Assembly (NCBI RefSeq): GCF_030825805.1
Contig: NZ_JAPJPF010000016.1
Span: 1 to 32,828 of the forward strand
Reading direction: 5' to 3'
Length of the DNA: 32,828 nucleotides
Source of the DNA: Streptococcus sp.
Lineage (GTDB): Bacteria; Bacillota; Bacilli; Lactobacillales; Streptococcaceae
The position numbers and the translations under genes were made by a program. Every line of letters begins with the position of its first letter. Position 1 is the stretch's first letter. The notes beneath the pieces were generated by a model. That model was given only the letters and a program-made list of their open reading frames with translations. It was not told the DNA's origin and searched no databases. Of this stretch, positions 1 through 8,803 are shown piece by piece.

Positions 1-28
1 AGGTAGCGTTCTTAGCTGAATACAAAGA

Positions 29-1300
29 TTATTCTCCTTTCAGAGCATCAAATTTAGCTTTCATGGTTGGATTTTTGCGGGTCAATTTTTTGACTGATAC
101 ATCATCCAACTTATTATTAGCGAGGCGGAGTTGATTTTCTGATGTGGTGAGGAATTTCTTGACTTCTTCCATTCGCTTGATGGCTTTGTCGATTTCATCG
201 ATGGCCTTACCGAAGTTGACGGAGGCTGAATTGTAGTTCTTAGCAAAGGCAACCTTGAAGGCGTCTAGATCTTCTTCAAAGTGGGTGATGTCAATATTTT
301 GCTCACGGATAAGTGCTAGTTCTTGCTTGTATTTAAGAGAGTTAAGAGCCGCATTGCGCAAGAGGGTAATCATGGGCAAGAAGAACTGAGGCCGGATAAC
401 ATACATCTTCTCATAGACGTAGGACACATCGACAATACCCGAATTGTAGAGCTCGCTATCAGCCTCAAGAAGTGTCACCAGAATAGCATACTCGCAACCT
501 TTCTCCCGCCGGTCCTTATCCAGCTCTTTGAAGAAATGCTCGTTTTTCTTCTTGGTCGCTGTCTCATCGCCTTCATTTTTCATCTCAAACATGATAGAGA
601 GGATTTCTACACCATTTTCATCCACCTCACGGTAAATGTAGTCACCCTTGCTGCCAGTTCTGGCATCATTGTCCTTGCCAAACTCAGCTCGTGGAAACAT
701 AGCCATACGATTCTTGTTAAACTCATACTCGCAGTGCTGTTCCAAACTCTCGCCAATCATCTTAGTAGACTGCTTAGCTTTGAAATCCTTGTAGAACTCT
801 ATGGTCTCGTCTTTCTGCCGCAGCACTACCTCATAGCGCTCTTTGAGAGAAGTCTGGACGAGTGCTGCTTCCTTTTCTTGCAAGGCTAGCTGATTCTTAA
901 CCTCGTCTCGCTCTTTTTCCAGTGCAGATAAAGTTTTTTGCAGTTGATTCTCATGCTCCAAGCGCAAAGTGGCCAACTGATTCTCCAGTGCTTGCACTTC
1001 TTTTTCTTTCTCTAGCAGGCTTTGGCTAGCGGTTTGCTCCACCTCTTTTTTGGCCAATTCTTTTTCAGTATCAAACTGTTGAATCTGGTTTTGTAACTGG
1101 GCAATTTCTTGATCCTTCTTAGCTAACTTCTCTTGTTGCTCATTAAGGGCCTTTTGCTCAGCCAAAGCCAACTCTTGCCGAATCCGCTCATGAATTTCCT
1201 TGTCAAACTCAGCTGTCCGTACCTGTGACAAGAGTTCGCTGTATTGACTTTCGTTGACTGTAAAGACTTCCCCACAGTTGGGGCACTTGATTTCGTTCAT
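29..1300 (-). CDS. DUF2130 domain coiled-coil protein
   Basis: This 423-residue protein opens with a CPNCG motif (Cys6, Cys9), which may be half of a zinc knuckle. A long charged coiled coil follows (about residues 35-175, rich in Glu, Lys, Gln and Leu). The C-terminal half is the DUF2130 domain, recognised by FEMKNE and the GDETATKKKNEHFFKELDKD stretch. DUF2130 proteins have no established reaction. The E-x-K in the FEMK strand resembles nuclease-like folds, so a DNA-related role is possible but is inference. The ATG at 1300 follows an AGAGGC ribosome site, and an extended -10 lies at 1329-1334. It stands alone, downstream of pcrA. The family call is fairly sure; the function is unknown. Confidence 0.85.
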   Translation of the reverse strand: MNEIKCPNCGEVFTVNESQYSELLSQVRTAEFDKEIHERIRQELALAEQKALNEQQEKLAKKDQEIAQLQNQIQQFDTEKELAKKEVEQTASQSLLEKEKEVQALENQLATLRLEHENQLQKTLSALEKERDEVKNQLALQEKEAALVQTSLKERYEVVLRQKDETIEFYKDFKAKQSTKMIGESLEQHCEYEFNKNRMAMFPRAEFGKDNDARTGSKGDYIYREVDENGVEILSIMFEMKNEGDETATKKKNEHFFKELDKDRREKGCEYAILVTLLEADSELYNSGIVDVSYVYEKMYVIRPQFFLPMITLLRNAALNSLKYKQELALIREQNIDITHFEEDLDAFKVAFAKNYNSASVNFGKAIDEIDKAIKRMEEVKKFLTTSENQLRLANNKLDDVSVKKLTRKNPTMKAKFDALKGE

Positions 1301-1328
1301 AGCATGCCTCTTTCTCTATTCTTAGTAT

Positions 1329-1334
1329 ATTATA
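1329..1334 (-). promoter_or_regulatory. Extended -10 promoter of the DUF2130 gene
   Basis: On the minus strand the sequence reads TGATATAAT, a perfect extended -10 (TG-A-TATAAT), about 30 bases before the start codon. No good -35 was seen, which is usual for extended -10 promoters in streptococci. Confidence 0.6.
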
Positions 1335-1353
1335 TCATGCCACCAGTAAAATC

Positions 1354-1382
1354 AAAACCAGCAAACAAGGCTTGCTGGTTTT
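1354..1382 (-). terminator. Hairpin terminator downstream of pcrA
   Basis: An 11-bp perfect stem (AAAACCAGCAA / TTGCTGGTTTT) with a 7-base loop. T-rich tracts on both sides mean it could act in either direction. On the minus strand it would end pcrA transcription before the DUF2130 promoter. Confidence 0.6.
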
Positions 1383-1401
1383 AACAGAATATTCATTTCT
1401 C

Positions 1402-1547
1402 TATTGAGACTTTCCTTAAGTGAGGACGGACGGTAGCGACTCCCTTTGGGATTCCATACCTTAGATTTGAGCCTTCCGTCTCAAATCTACCGAGCACCAG
1501 AAACTAATGCGTTTCTGGTGCTTTCCTCACGGCGAAAAGTCTCAATC
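1402..1547. repeat. Multi-stem palindromic intergenic element
   Basis: This element fills most of the 369-base gap between DUF2130 and pcrA. Its ends are an inverted pair (ATTGAGACTTT at the left, AAAGTCTCAAT-like at the right). Inside are further complementary pairs: TGAGGA/TCCTCA, TAGATTTGAG/CTCAAATCTA, and GCACCAGAAAC/GTTTCTGGTGC around a 6-base loop. The whole could fold as a branched structure. It contains no convincing gene: a 64-codon plus-strand frame starting at 1446 lies mostly within it and lacks a ribosome site. Only one copy is in the window. I believe similar elements occur in related streptococci, but this could not be checked. Confidence 0.65.
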
Positions 1548-1669
1548 TATTTTGCACTAGTTCCAAAATATCTTTTTTCAATAGTCTCATTCAGTAATAA
1601 CTTAAGATTTCTGAATAGAGGTTGCTTGTTTATAATCTGAAACAGTAAACTTAGCTTCCTGATCTCGAC

Positions 1670-3955
1670 TTATTTCTTCTCAATTGGCGCGACACTAGCC
1701 AAGAGTTTTTTGAGACCCACTTCTGGGAAGTTGATCTTGAGCTCTTGGGTATTGCCACTACCAGAGACTTCTAGGACAGTTCCTTCGCCCCACTTCTTGT
1801 GAATGGCAATATCACCAATGGCCCAAGCGACACTTTCTTTGGCGCTAGAACGGTTGCCATTGCCAAAGGGGAGGCTTGATGACGTGAGGGCACTTGGAGC
1901 TGCTTGTCTCTTGCGCTCTTGAAGGGCTTGTGACAGGCTCATTCCTTTTCCAAAGGTCGTTCCGCCTCCATTGCTATAAGAAGCCTTAAAGCTAGTGTTG
2001 GCTGGACGCGCTAATCCTTGATAGGTCAATAAATCCGAGCTAATTTCATTGATGAAACGCGTCGGGCGGTTGTAGCTGGTCCGTCCAAAGAGCAAACGAG
2101 AGTTGGCATTGGTCAAGAAGAGAACCTTCTCTGCCCTCGTGATTCCTACATATGCTAGGCGACGCTCTTCTTCCAATTCATCCGGATCCTCAGCTGCTCG
2201 ACTAAGAGGAAAGACATTTTCTTCCATCCCAATCAAGAAGACGACTGGAAACTCCAATCCTTTAGCCGCGTGAAGGGTCATCAAGGTGACTTCTGAGGTC
2301 TCTTGCGCTCCATCATCTGTATCGGCAATCAAAGCCAAATCGTTCAAGAAGCGACTCAGGGTCTCCACACCTGTTTCGTCTTCGACGTTTTCTCCGTTTT
2401 CATCAAAATTCTTGGTAACAGATAGGAACTCTTGGATATTCTCGATGCGGGCCTGACTTTCCAAATTTCCCTGATTGGTTAGGGCTGTCATATAGCCTGT
2501 CTTGTCAAGAACTTCTTCGACCAATTCTGTAATGGTCAGCTGGTCTAATCTTTCTCTCAAATCAAGAATGAGATTGGCAAAGTCCCAGATGGCTTGGGCA
2601 GCCTTTCCTTTGATGCCTGAGAGCACGATATTGGCTGAAGCATCTAGAAGTGAAGACTCTTGCATTTGAGCAAAGTCACGAATCTTATCCACTGTACCTG
2701 GCCCGATTCCCCGCTTGGGTTCATTGATGATGCGCTCAAAACTGATATTGTCACTGAGGTTGGCAATCAAGTTCAGATAAGCAATGACATCCCGAATTTC
2801 CTTCCGGCTGTAGAACTTGGTGCCCCCTACCATAGTGTAAGGAATGTTGGACTTGAGTAGCGCTTCTTCAATAGTCCGTGACTGGGCATTGGTCCGATAG
2901 AGAACAGCAAAATCACGGTGTTTGTAGCCAGCTTCGCGACTGAGCTCCTCAATGGTCTTAGCAACAAAGACCGCTTCATCCTGCTCGTCATTGGCCCGGT
3001 AATAGACAATCTCTTCCCCGTCTTCATTTTGTGTCCATAGATTCTTCGGACGGCGGTGGCGATTGTTTTTGATGACATCATTAGCTGCTTGCAGGATAGT
3101 TTTAGTGGAACGATAATTTTCCTCTAACAAAACGACCTTTGCATCAGGATAATCCTTTTCAAAGTCCAGGATATTCTGCATATCTGCTCCCCGCCAACCA
3201 TAAATAGACTGGTCCGCATCCCCAACGACACAGATATTTTTAAAGCGAGAAGCCAAGAGTTTGACCAATTGGTATTGAGCATGGTTGGTATCTTGGTACT
3301 CATCCACATGGATGTATTGGAACTTCTGCTGGTAATAGGTCAGCACATCTGGATGCTGGTCAAAAAGACGAAGAGTCAGCATGATCAAGTCATCAAAGTC
3401 TACTGCTTCTGACTGACGGAGTTCCTTTTGATAAGCCTCATAGCACTTAGCAACGATCTGGGTATACATATCTCCAGCCTGGGCAGCATAGGCCACTTCA
3501 TCAATCAGGTCATTTTTGGCATTGGAAATAGTCCCCAAGATGGTCCGTTCATTCCATTTCTTAGGATCCAAGTTCAAGGACTTCAAGATCCGCTTCATCA
3601 AGGTCCGTTGCTCACCTGGATCGACAATGGTGAAGTTGCGATTGTAGCCAATATGATTCGCATCTCGACGGAGAATACGCACACACATAGAGTGGAAGGT
3701 GGCAATCAAGCAATCTTGGGTGGCTGGATTCAACTGATAAGCCCGTTCCTTCATCTCTCGAGCGGCTTTATTGGTAAAGGTAATGGCCAAAATATTCCAA
3801 GGATTGACCATTTTTTCATCGATCAAGTAAGCGATCCGGTGGGTCAGGACACGTGTCTTACCAGAACCAGCCCCCGCCATGATCAAAAGGGGACCTTCTG
3901 TCGTTTGGACCGCCTCTGCTTGGCGATCATTCATACCATTCAATAAAGGATTCAT
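1670..3955 (-). CDS. pcrA: ATP-dependent DNA helicase PcrA (UvrD/Rep family)
   Basis: PcrA is a 3'-5' superfamily 1 DNA helicase for repair, removal of RecA filaments and rolling-circle replication. The 761 residues show the Walker A GAGSGKT (28-34), the Walker B/DEXX motif [21 protein letters not shown] (motif III), LEENYRS (motif IV), [18 protein letters not shown] (motif V) and [11 protein letters not shown] (motif VI). The C-terminal tail ([15 protein letters not shown]) matches the Tudor-like end that in PcrA contacts RNA polymerase. An in-frame ATG exists at 3973, but I chose 3955: it has GAGGAG six bases upstream, while the upstream ATG would sit almost on the expected transcription start. 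Length is normal for the family. Confidence 0.96.
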   Translation of the reverse strand: MNPLLNGMNDRQAEAVQTTEGPLLIMAGAGSGKTRVLTHRIAYLIDEKMVNPWNILAITFTNKAAREMKERAYQLNPATQDCLIATFHSMCVRILRRDANHIGYNRNFTIVDPGEQRTLMKRILKSLNLDPKKWNERTILGTISNAKNDLIDEVAYAAQAGDMYTQIVAKCYEAYQKELRQSEAVDFDDLIMLTLRLFDQHPDVLTYYQQKFQYIHVDEYQDTNHAQYQLVKLLASRFKNICVVGDADQSIYGWRGADMQNILDFEKDYPDAKVVLLEENYRSTKTILQAANDVIKNNRHRRPKNLWTQNEDGEEIVYYRANDEQDEAVFVAKTIEELSREAGYKHRDFAVLYRTNAQSRTIEEALLKSNIPYTMVGGTKFYSRKEIRDVIAYLNLIANLSDNISFERIINEPKRGIGPGTVDKIRDFAQMQESSLLDASANIVLSGIKGKAAQAIWDFANLILDLRERLDQLTITELVEEVLDKTGYMTALTNQGNLESQARIENIQEFLSVTKNFDENGENVEDETGVETLSRFLNDLALIADTDDGAQETSEVTLMTLHAAKGLEFPVVFLIGMEENVFPLSRAAEDPDELEEERRLAYVGITRAEKVLFLTNANSRLLFGRTSYNRPTRFINEISSDLLTYQGLARPANTSFKASYSNGGGTTFGKGMSLSQALQERKRQAAPSALTSSSLPFGNGNRSSAKESVAWAIGDIAIHKKWGEGTVLEVSGSGNTQELKINFPEVGLKKLLASVAPIEKK

Positions 3956-3984
3956 CTCATACTCCTCATTCATTCAATCGTTCT

Positions 3985-3990
3985 ATTATA
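3985..3990 (-). promoter_or_regulatory. Extended -10 promoter of pcrA
   Basis: The minus strand reads TGGTATAAT (TG-G-TATAAT). Transcription would begin about 20-25 bases before the ATG at 3955, which supports that start over the one at 3973. Confidence 0.6.
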
Positions 3991-4033
3991 CCACATTTTC
4001 GCCCTTTCTCCTTTTGGAAACAGTTGGCATCAT

Positions 4034-4062
4034 TTGAATTTTGCACTTAAAAAAGCTATAAT
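4034..4062 (+). promoter_or_regulatory. Promoter of the mntE gene
   Basis: -35 TTGAAT (4034-4039), 17-base spacer, perfect -10 TATAAT (4057-4062). The resulting leader is about 85 bases and has two strong Shine-Dalgarno-like stretches (about 4121-4126 and 4141-4147), only the second of which precedes a start codon at normal distance. Confidence 0.75.
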
Positions 4063-4153
4063 AAAGCCTTAAGAAGAACGAATATTTCCTCATCAACAAC
4101 GATCCAAGTTTGTCGCTTAGGAGGAAATCTACAGAAGTCTGGAGGAGGTCTAA

Positions 4154-5347
4154 GTGAATCAATCACAAAGTAATTTAAAACTAGCCGAACGTGGAGCCCT
4201 GATCAGTATTGTCGCCTACCTGATTCTTTCCGCAGCTAAATTAGCAACAGGCCATCTTCTTCACTCCTCCAGTTTGGTCGCTGATGGTTTTAATAACTTA
4301 TCCGATATTATCAGCAATGTCGCCCTTCTCATTGGCATTCGCTTAGCCCGCCAGCCAGCTGACCGCGACCACCGGTTCGGTCATTGGAAGATTGAAGATC
4401 TAGCTAGTCTGGTGACGTCCATCATCATGTTTTATGTGGGCTTTGATGTCCTACGAGATACTGTTCAGAAAATCCTCAGTAGAGAAACCACTGTCATCGA
4501 TCCTTTAGGAGCTATCGTCGGAGTTGGATCAGCCCTTGTCATGTTTGCGGTCTATCTTCATAACCGCAATTTAGCCAAGAAAGCCCAATCCAAGGCCCTC
4601 AAGGCAGCTGCCAAAGACAACCTCTCTGACGTGGTTACTTCCTTGGGAACTTCTGTTGCGATTGGAGCTAGCGCTCTCAACTACCCCATTGTGGACCAAT
4701 TGGTGGCCATTGTCATCACCTTCTTTATCCTAAAAACCGCCTACGATATTTTCATCGAATCCTCCTTCAGTCTCTCTGATGGGTTTGATGAAAGTCTCCT
4801 GGATAAATACAAGGCGGCGATTCTGGAATTACCAAAGGTTAGCCGGGTCAAATCCCAACGGGGACGGACCTACGGAAGCAATATCTACCTGGATGTCGTC
4901 ATTGAAATGAATCCAGACCTCTCTGTTTATGAGAGCCATGCCATTACCGAAGAGGTCGAGCGCCTTCTCAAGGAAAAATTTGGAGTCTTTGACATTGACG
5001 TCCATGTGGAGCCAAGTTCTATCCCTGAAGATGAGATTTTGGACAATGTCCTTCTCAAGTTAAAGACCTATGAAGAACGCTTGCAGGCTCAGCAAGAATA
5101 CCAAACCCTCCTGGCAGACAACTTCACCCTCATTAATGAATTCGGCCAAGAAAGTCACAAGGAGGACCTGGTCCGTTTGCAGGAAGAACATCAAATTCCC
5201 TTTAAGAATTTCGAAATCGAATCCATCAGTCAAAAGACCAAATTGATTCGCTATGAGTTAAATAACCAGATCCATACCAGTCTCTGGCGACGTCATGAAC
5301 ACTGGCAAAAGGTCTTTCACCAAATTACCAGTAAACAGGAAAAATAG
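4154..5347 (+). CDS. mntE: Cation diffusion facilitator, manganese-efflux type (MntE)
   Basis: A 397-residue inner-membrane metal/proton antiporter of the CDF family. The metal site in helix 2 is N47-x-x-x-D51 (NNLSD) and in helix 5 D155-x-x-x-D159 (DNLSD). This N/D-plus-D pattern, rather than His-x-x-x-Asp, is typical of the manganese-exporting branch, as in pneumococcal MntE. The HRFGH motif (73-77) lies between helices 2 and 3. The cytoplasmic C-terminal dimer domain (about 210-295) carries the IDVHVEP signature, followed by a charged extension. It starts with GTG, set by GGAGGAGG upstream. It is monocistronic, with its own promoter and terminator, and is convergent with the next gene. Manganese specificity is inferred from motifs. 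Confidence 0.88.
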   Translation: MNQSQSNLKLAERGALISIVAYLILSAAKLATGHLLHSSSLVADGFNNLSDIISNVALLIGIRLARQPADRDHRFGHWKIEDLASLVTSIIMFYVGFDVLRDTVQKILSRETTVIDPLGAIVGVGSALVMFAVYLHNRNLAKKAQSKALKAAAKDNLSDVVTSLGTSVAIGASALNYPIVDQLVAIVITFFILKTAYDIFIESSFSLSDGFDESLLDKYKAAILELPKVSRVKSQRGRTYGSNIYLDVVIEMNPDLSVYESHAITEEVERLLKEKFGVFDIDVHVEPSSIPEDEILDNVLLKLKTYEERLQAQQEYQTLLADNFTLINEFGQESHKEDLVRLQEEHQIPFKNFEIESISQKTKLIRYELNNQIHTSLWRRHEHWQKVFHQITSKQEK

Positions 5348-5374
5348 AACTCTCTACCTCAATCTAACAAGAAT

Positions 5375-5412
5375 AAAAAGCTACTGCAATTCATTTCTGC
5401 AGTAGTTTTTTT
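5375..5412 (+). terminator. Rho-independent terminator of mntE
   Basis: Stem AGCTACTGCA / TGCAGTAGTT with a 9-base loop, followed by seven T on the plus strand. Confidence 0.85.
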
Positions 5413-5415
5413 GTA

Positions 5416-5441
5416 AGAAAAAATAGCCCTTCCGGACTATT
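5416..5441 (-). terminator. Terminator of the signal-peptidase-like gene
   Basis: On the minus strand, AATAGTCC-GGAA-GGGCTATT forms an 8-bp stem with a GNRA tetraloop, then six T. The stop codon TAG of the upstream gene lies within the stem. Confidence 0.8.
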
Positions 5442-5991
5442 CTTCTTTAATAAAACCAAATTTATTTAGAGGGTACAATCTAAAATCGACAACACCCTCA
5501 ATCTGATCTGCTTGAATATAACCAAATTCACGACTGTCTTTGGTATTGTTGCGATCATCATTTAGGACTAAGTAACTATTACTTGGTACTTTTCCAGCCT
5601 TGGTTCCCTTAAGTTCTCTAGAGAAAAAATCATTTGTAAAATAATCGCCACTTGGGGCTGCCAAATGTTTGGTCTTCATCTTGTCCAAATATGGCTCTGC
5701 TGTAGCTACACCATTCAGATAAAAGACATCATCCACATAGCTGACCTCATCGCTCTCTATCGCAATGACACGTCCAAGATATTGTTTCTCTTTTACATGA
5801 TAGAGGACCAAGTCTGTTCGATCAATCTTCCCCTTTTTAGTCGCTAATACTAAATCATCTTTCTTAACGGAGGCATTGGCCATTTGATCAGATACCCACA
5901 ATGGTTGAAAAACAAATAGGCGCAAAGTAATGAGTACCAAGCCCAATATTCCAATGATGATAATATTCCGAATCAAATCCCTTTTCGACAT
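5437..5991 (-). CDS. lepB: Signal peptidase I-like protein (S26 family), catalytic dyad apparently lost
   Basis: This 184-residue protein has one N-terminal membrane segment (about 9-28) and the S26 layout: box B around 33-49, box C DLVLY, box D GRVIAIESDEV (73-83) and box E LVLNDDRNNTKDSREFG. Against remembered pneumococcal LepB, the catalytic Ser of the Ser-Met pair aligns with Gln36 (QM at 36-37). The catalytic Lys of the K-R-V-I motif aligns with Gly73 (GRVI). Both residues of the Ser/Lys dyad therefore seem to be missing, although the fold signatures remain. It may be an inactive paralogue with a scaffold or chaperone role, as described for pilus-locus SipA of S. pyogenes; that is inference. 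Its position after pyk is conserved in other streptococci as I recall. The symbol denotes family only. Confidence 0.82.
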   Translation of the reverse strand: MSKRDLIRNIIIIGILGLVLITLRLFVFQPLWVSDQMANASVKKDDLVLATKKGKIDRTDLVLYHVKEKQYLGRVIAIESDEVSYVDDVFYLNGVATAEPYLDKMKTKHLAAPSGDYFTNDFFSRELKGTKAGKVPSNSYLVLNDDRNNTKDSREFGYIQADQIEGVVDFRLYPLNKFGFIKEE

Positions 5992-6017
5992 TCCTATCCC
6001 CCCTTTCAGTTCATTCC

Positions 6018-6023
6018 ATTATA
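6018..6023 (-). promoter_or_regulatory. Extended -10 promoter of the lepB-like gene
   Basis: The minus strand reads TGGTATAAT upstream of a purine-rich ribosome site (GGGGGATAGGA) and the ATG at 5991. The promoter is separated from pyk by the pyk terminator, so the gene need not be co-transcribed with glycolysis genes. Confidence 0.6.
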
Positions 6024-6080
6024 CCATTTTATTAGACAATAAAAAAGGCCCACATTCCCAAATTGTCAGAAACTTGCACT

Positions 6081-6125
6081 AAAAAAACCTTGCCTCCAAG
6101 CATTTAAACTTAGAGAACAAGGTTT
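6081..6125 (-). terminator. Rho-independent terminator of pyk
   Basis: Outer stem AAACCTTG / CAAGGTTT, inner stem CTCTAAG / CTTGGAG with one mismatch, then a run of seven T on the minus strand. Confidence 0.8.
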
Positions 6126-6139
6126 GTTCATTGGTTAGA

Positions 6140-7645
6140 TTAACGTACTGTACGGATACGCATAGTATTTGTACGAACAGCTTCACCAAGTGGCACACCT
6201 GCAACGATTACGATATCGTCACCAGATTGTACAAGACCTGCTTCTACTGCTTTACGTTCTGCGATTTCGAACATATCGTCAGTTGATGATGGAGCATCTG
6301 TCAACATTGGGATGACACCCCAGTTCAACATCAATCCACGCTCTGTCAATTCGTCAAATGTCAATGCCAAGATATCAGCATTTGGACGGTATTTAGAAAT
6401 CAAACGTGCAGTGTGACCTGTCTTAGTCAAAGTTACAATCAATTTGATATCCATTGAGCTTGCTGCATCTTTAACAGCTGAAGCCATAACTTCTGTCTTA
6501 GAGTTACGTTCGAATGAATCTGAGTTCAAACGTCCGTATTCGTTAAGAAGAGTTTGAGCGTTCTTATCGATAGTAGCCATTGTACTAACAGACTCAAGTG
6601 GGTATTTACCATTTGCAGACTCACCTGAAAGCATAGTAGCATCAGTTCCGTCGATAACAGCGTTAAATACGTCTGATACTTCTGAACGAGTCGCACGTGG
6701 TTTTTCAGTCATTGTTTCAAGCATGTTTGTTGCAGTGATAACAACTTTACCAGCAGCATTCACTTTTGTGATGATCATTTTTTGGTAAACTGGAACCATT
6801 TCGAATGGTACTTCGATACCCATGTCACCACGAGCAATCATGATACCATCAGCTGCTTCAATGATTTCATCCAAGTTATCGATACCTTGTTGGTTTTCGA
6901 TTTTCGCGAACAATTGAACGTGACCGTTACCAGTTTCTTCACAGATAGCACGAACTTCGTTCACGTCTTTTGCAGTACGTACGAATGAGATCGCGATGAA
7001 GTTGATACCTTGTTCCAAACCAAAACGGATATCGTCGTTATCGCGTTCAGCAAGAGCTGGGAAAGGAATTTTTGTGTTAGGGATGTTAACACCTTTTTGT
7101 TTAGCGATCACACCGTCGTTTTCAACTTCAACGATGAATTCACGACTTGCATCGTCTTTTTCTACAACACGAAGACCCAATTTACCATCGTCAATCAATA
7201 CTTGGCGACCAACTTCAACATCATCGTAGATGTCAAGTGCGCCAGCAACGTTCAAGGCAATCACTTCACGGGTTGATTTGATACCTTGTTTAGTCGCAAC
7301 GCGAATTTTTTCACCAGTTGTATAAGAGTACTCTTTAGCATCGCCTTCGAACAACTCTGTACGGATTTCTGGACCTTTTGTATCAAGAAGGAAACCAACT
7401 TTTTTACCAGCGATTTCTTCTGCACGTTTAACTGTTGCCATACGATCACCTTGTTCTTGGTGGTCACCGTGTGAGAAGTTGAAACGGAAAGTGTTGGCAC
7501 CAGCTTCGATCAATTTAGCAATGTTTTGTGCTGAAGCTTCAACGTCAAGTTTTTCACCCCAATATCCATCATCACCAAATTTTTTACCACCGCGGATTTC
7601 TACCGCAGGACCTAAGGTTGCAACGATTTTTACACGTTTGTTCAT
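6140..7645 (-). CDS. pyk: Pyruvate kinase
   Basis: Converts phosphoenolpyruvate and ADP to pyruvate and ATP, the last step of glycolysis, in the cytoplasm. The 501 residues begin with VKIVATLGPAVE and contain FNFSHGDH (ATP/K+ site), DTKGPEIRT, the Mg2+-binding active-site segment FAKIENQQGIDNLDEI, IMIARGDMGIEVP, and ATNMLETMTEKPRATRSEVSD (substrate loop). The C-terminal domain that binds allosteric effectors is complete and ends VRTNTMRIRTV. Length is normal for streptococcal Pyk. The ATG follows AAGGAGT. It lies 60 bases after pfkA with no terminator between, so pfkA-pyk is read as one operon. Confidence 0.97.
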   Translation of the reverse strand: MNKRVKIVATLGPAVEIRGGKKFGDDGYWGEKLDVEASAQNIAKLIEAGANTFRFNFSHGDHQEQGDRMATVKRAEEIAGKKVGFLLDTKGPEIRTELFEGDAKEYSYTTGEKIRVATKQGIKSTREVIALNVAGALDIYDDVEVGRQVLIDDGKLGLRVVEKDDASREFIVEVENDGVIAKQKGVNIPNTKIPFPALAERDNDDIRFGLEQGINFIAISFVRTAKDVNEVRAICEETGNGHVQLFAKIENQQGIDNLDEIIEAADGIMIARGDMGIEVPFEMVPVYQKMIITKVNAAGKVVITATNMLETMTEKPRATRSEVSDVFNAVIDGTDATMLSGESANGKYPLESVSTMATIDKNAQTLLNEYGRLNSDSFERNSKTEVMASAVKDAASSMDIKLIVTLTKTGHTARLISKYRPNADILALTFDELTERGLMLNWGVIPMLTDAPSSTDDMFEIAERKAVEAGLVQSGDDIVIVAGVPLGEAVRTNTMRIRTVR

Positions 7646-7705
7646 GATTTCTATGACTCCTTTTAAAATACACTGTCTTTTTAGACAAATTTTAACAAAT
7701 AAATA

Positions 7706-8776
<1,071 letters not shown>

Positions 8777-8803
8777 TCAAATTTCTCCTATTTTCCGTAG
8801 ATT

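Noticed and set aside
323..889. A 188-codon plus-strand frame opposite the DUF2130 gene
   Set aside because: It mirrors a Glu/Lys-rich coiled coil (giving Leu/Phe-rich sequence) and lacks a ribosome site.
1446..1640. A 64-codon plus-strand frame
   Set aside because: It lies mostly in the palindromic element, without ribosome site or protein-like composition.
3428..3946. A 172-codon plus-strand frame opposite pcrA
   Set aside because: It is antisense to the conserved helicase core, with no start signals.
4063..4153. Possible yybP-ykoY manganese riboswitch before mntE
   Set aside because: The leader is short, and the characteristic conserved loops were not seen.
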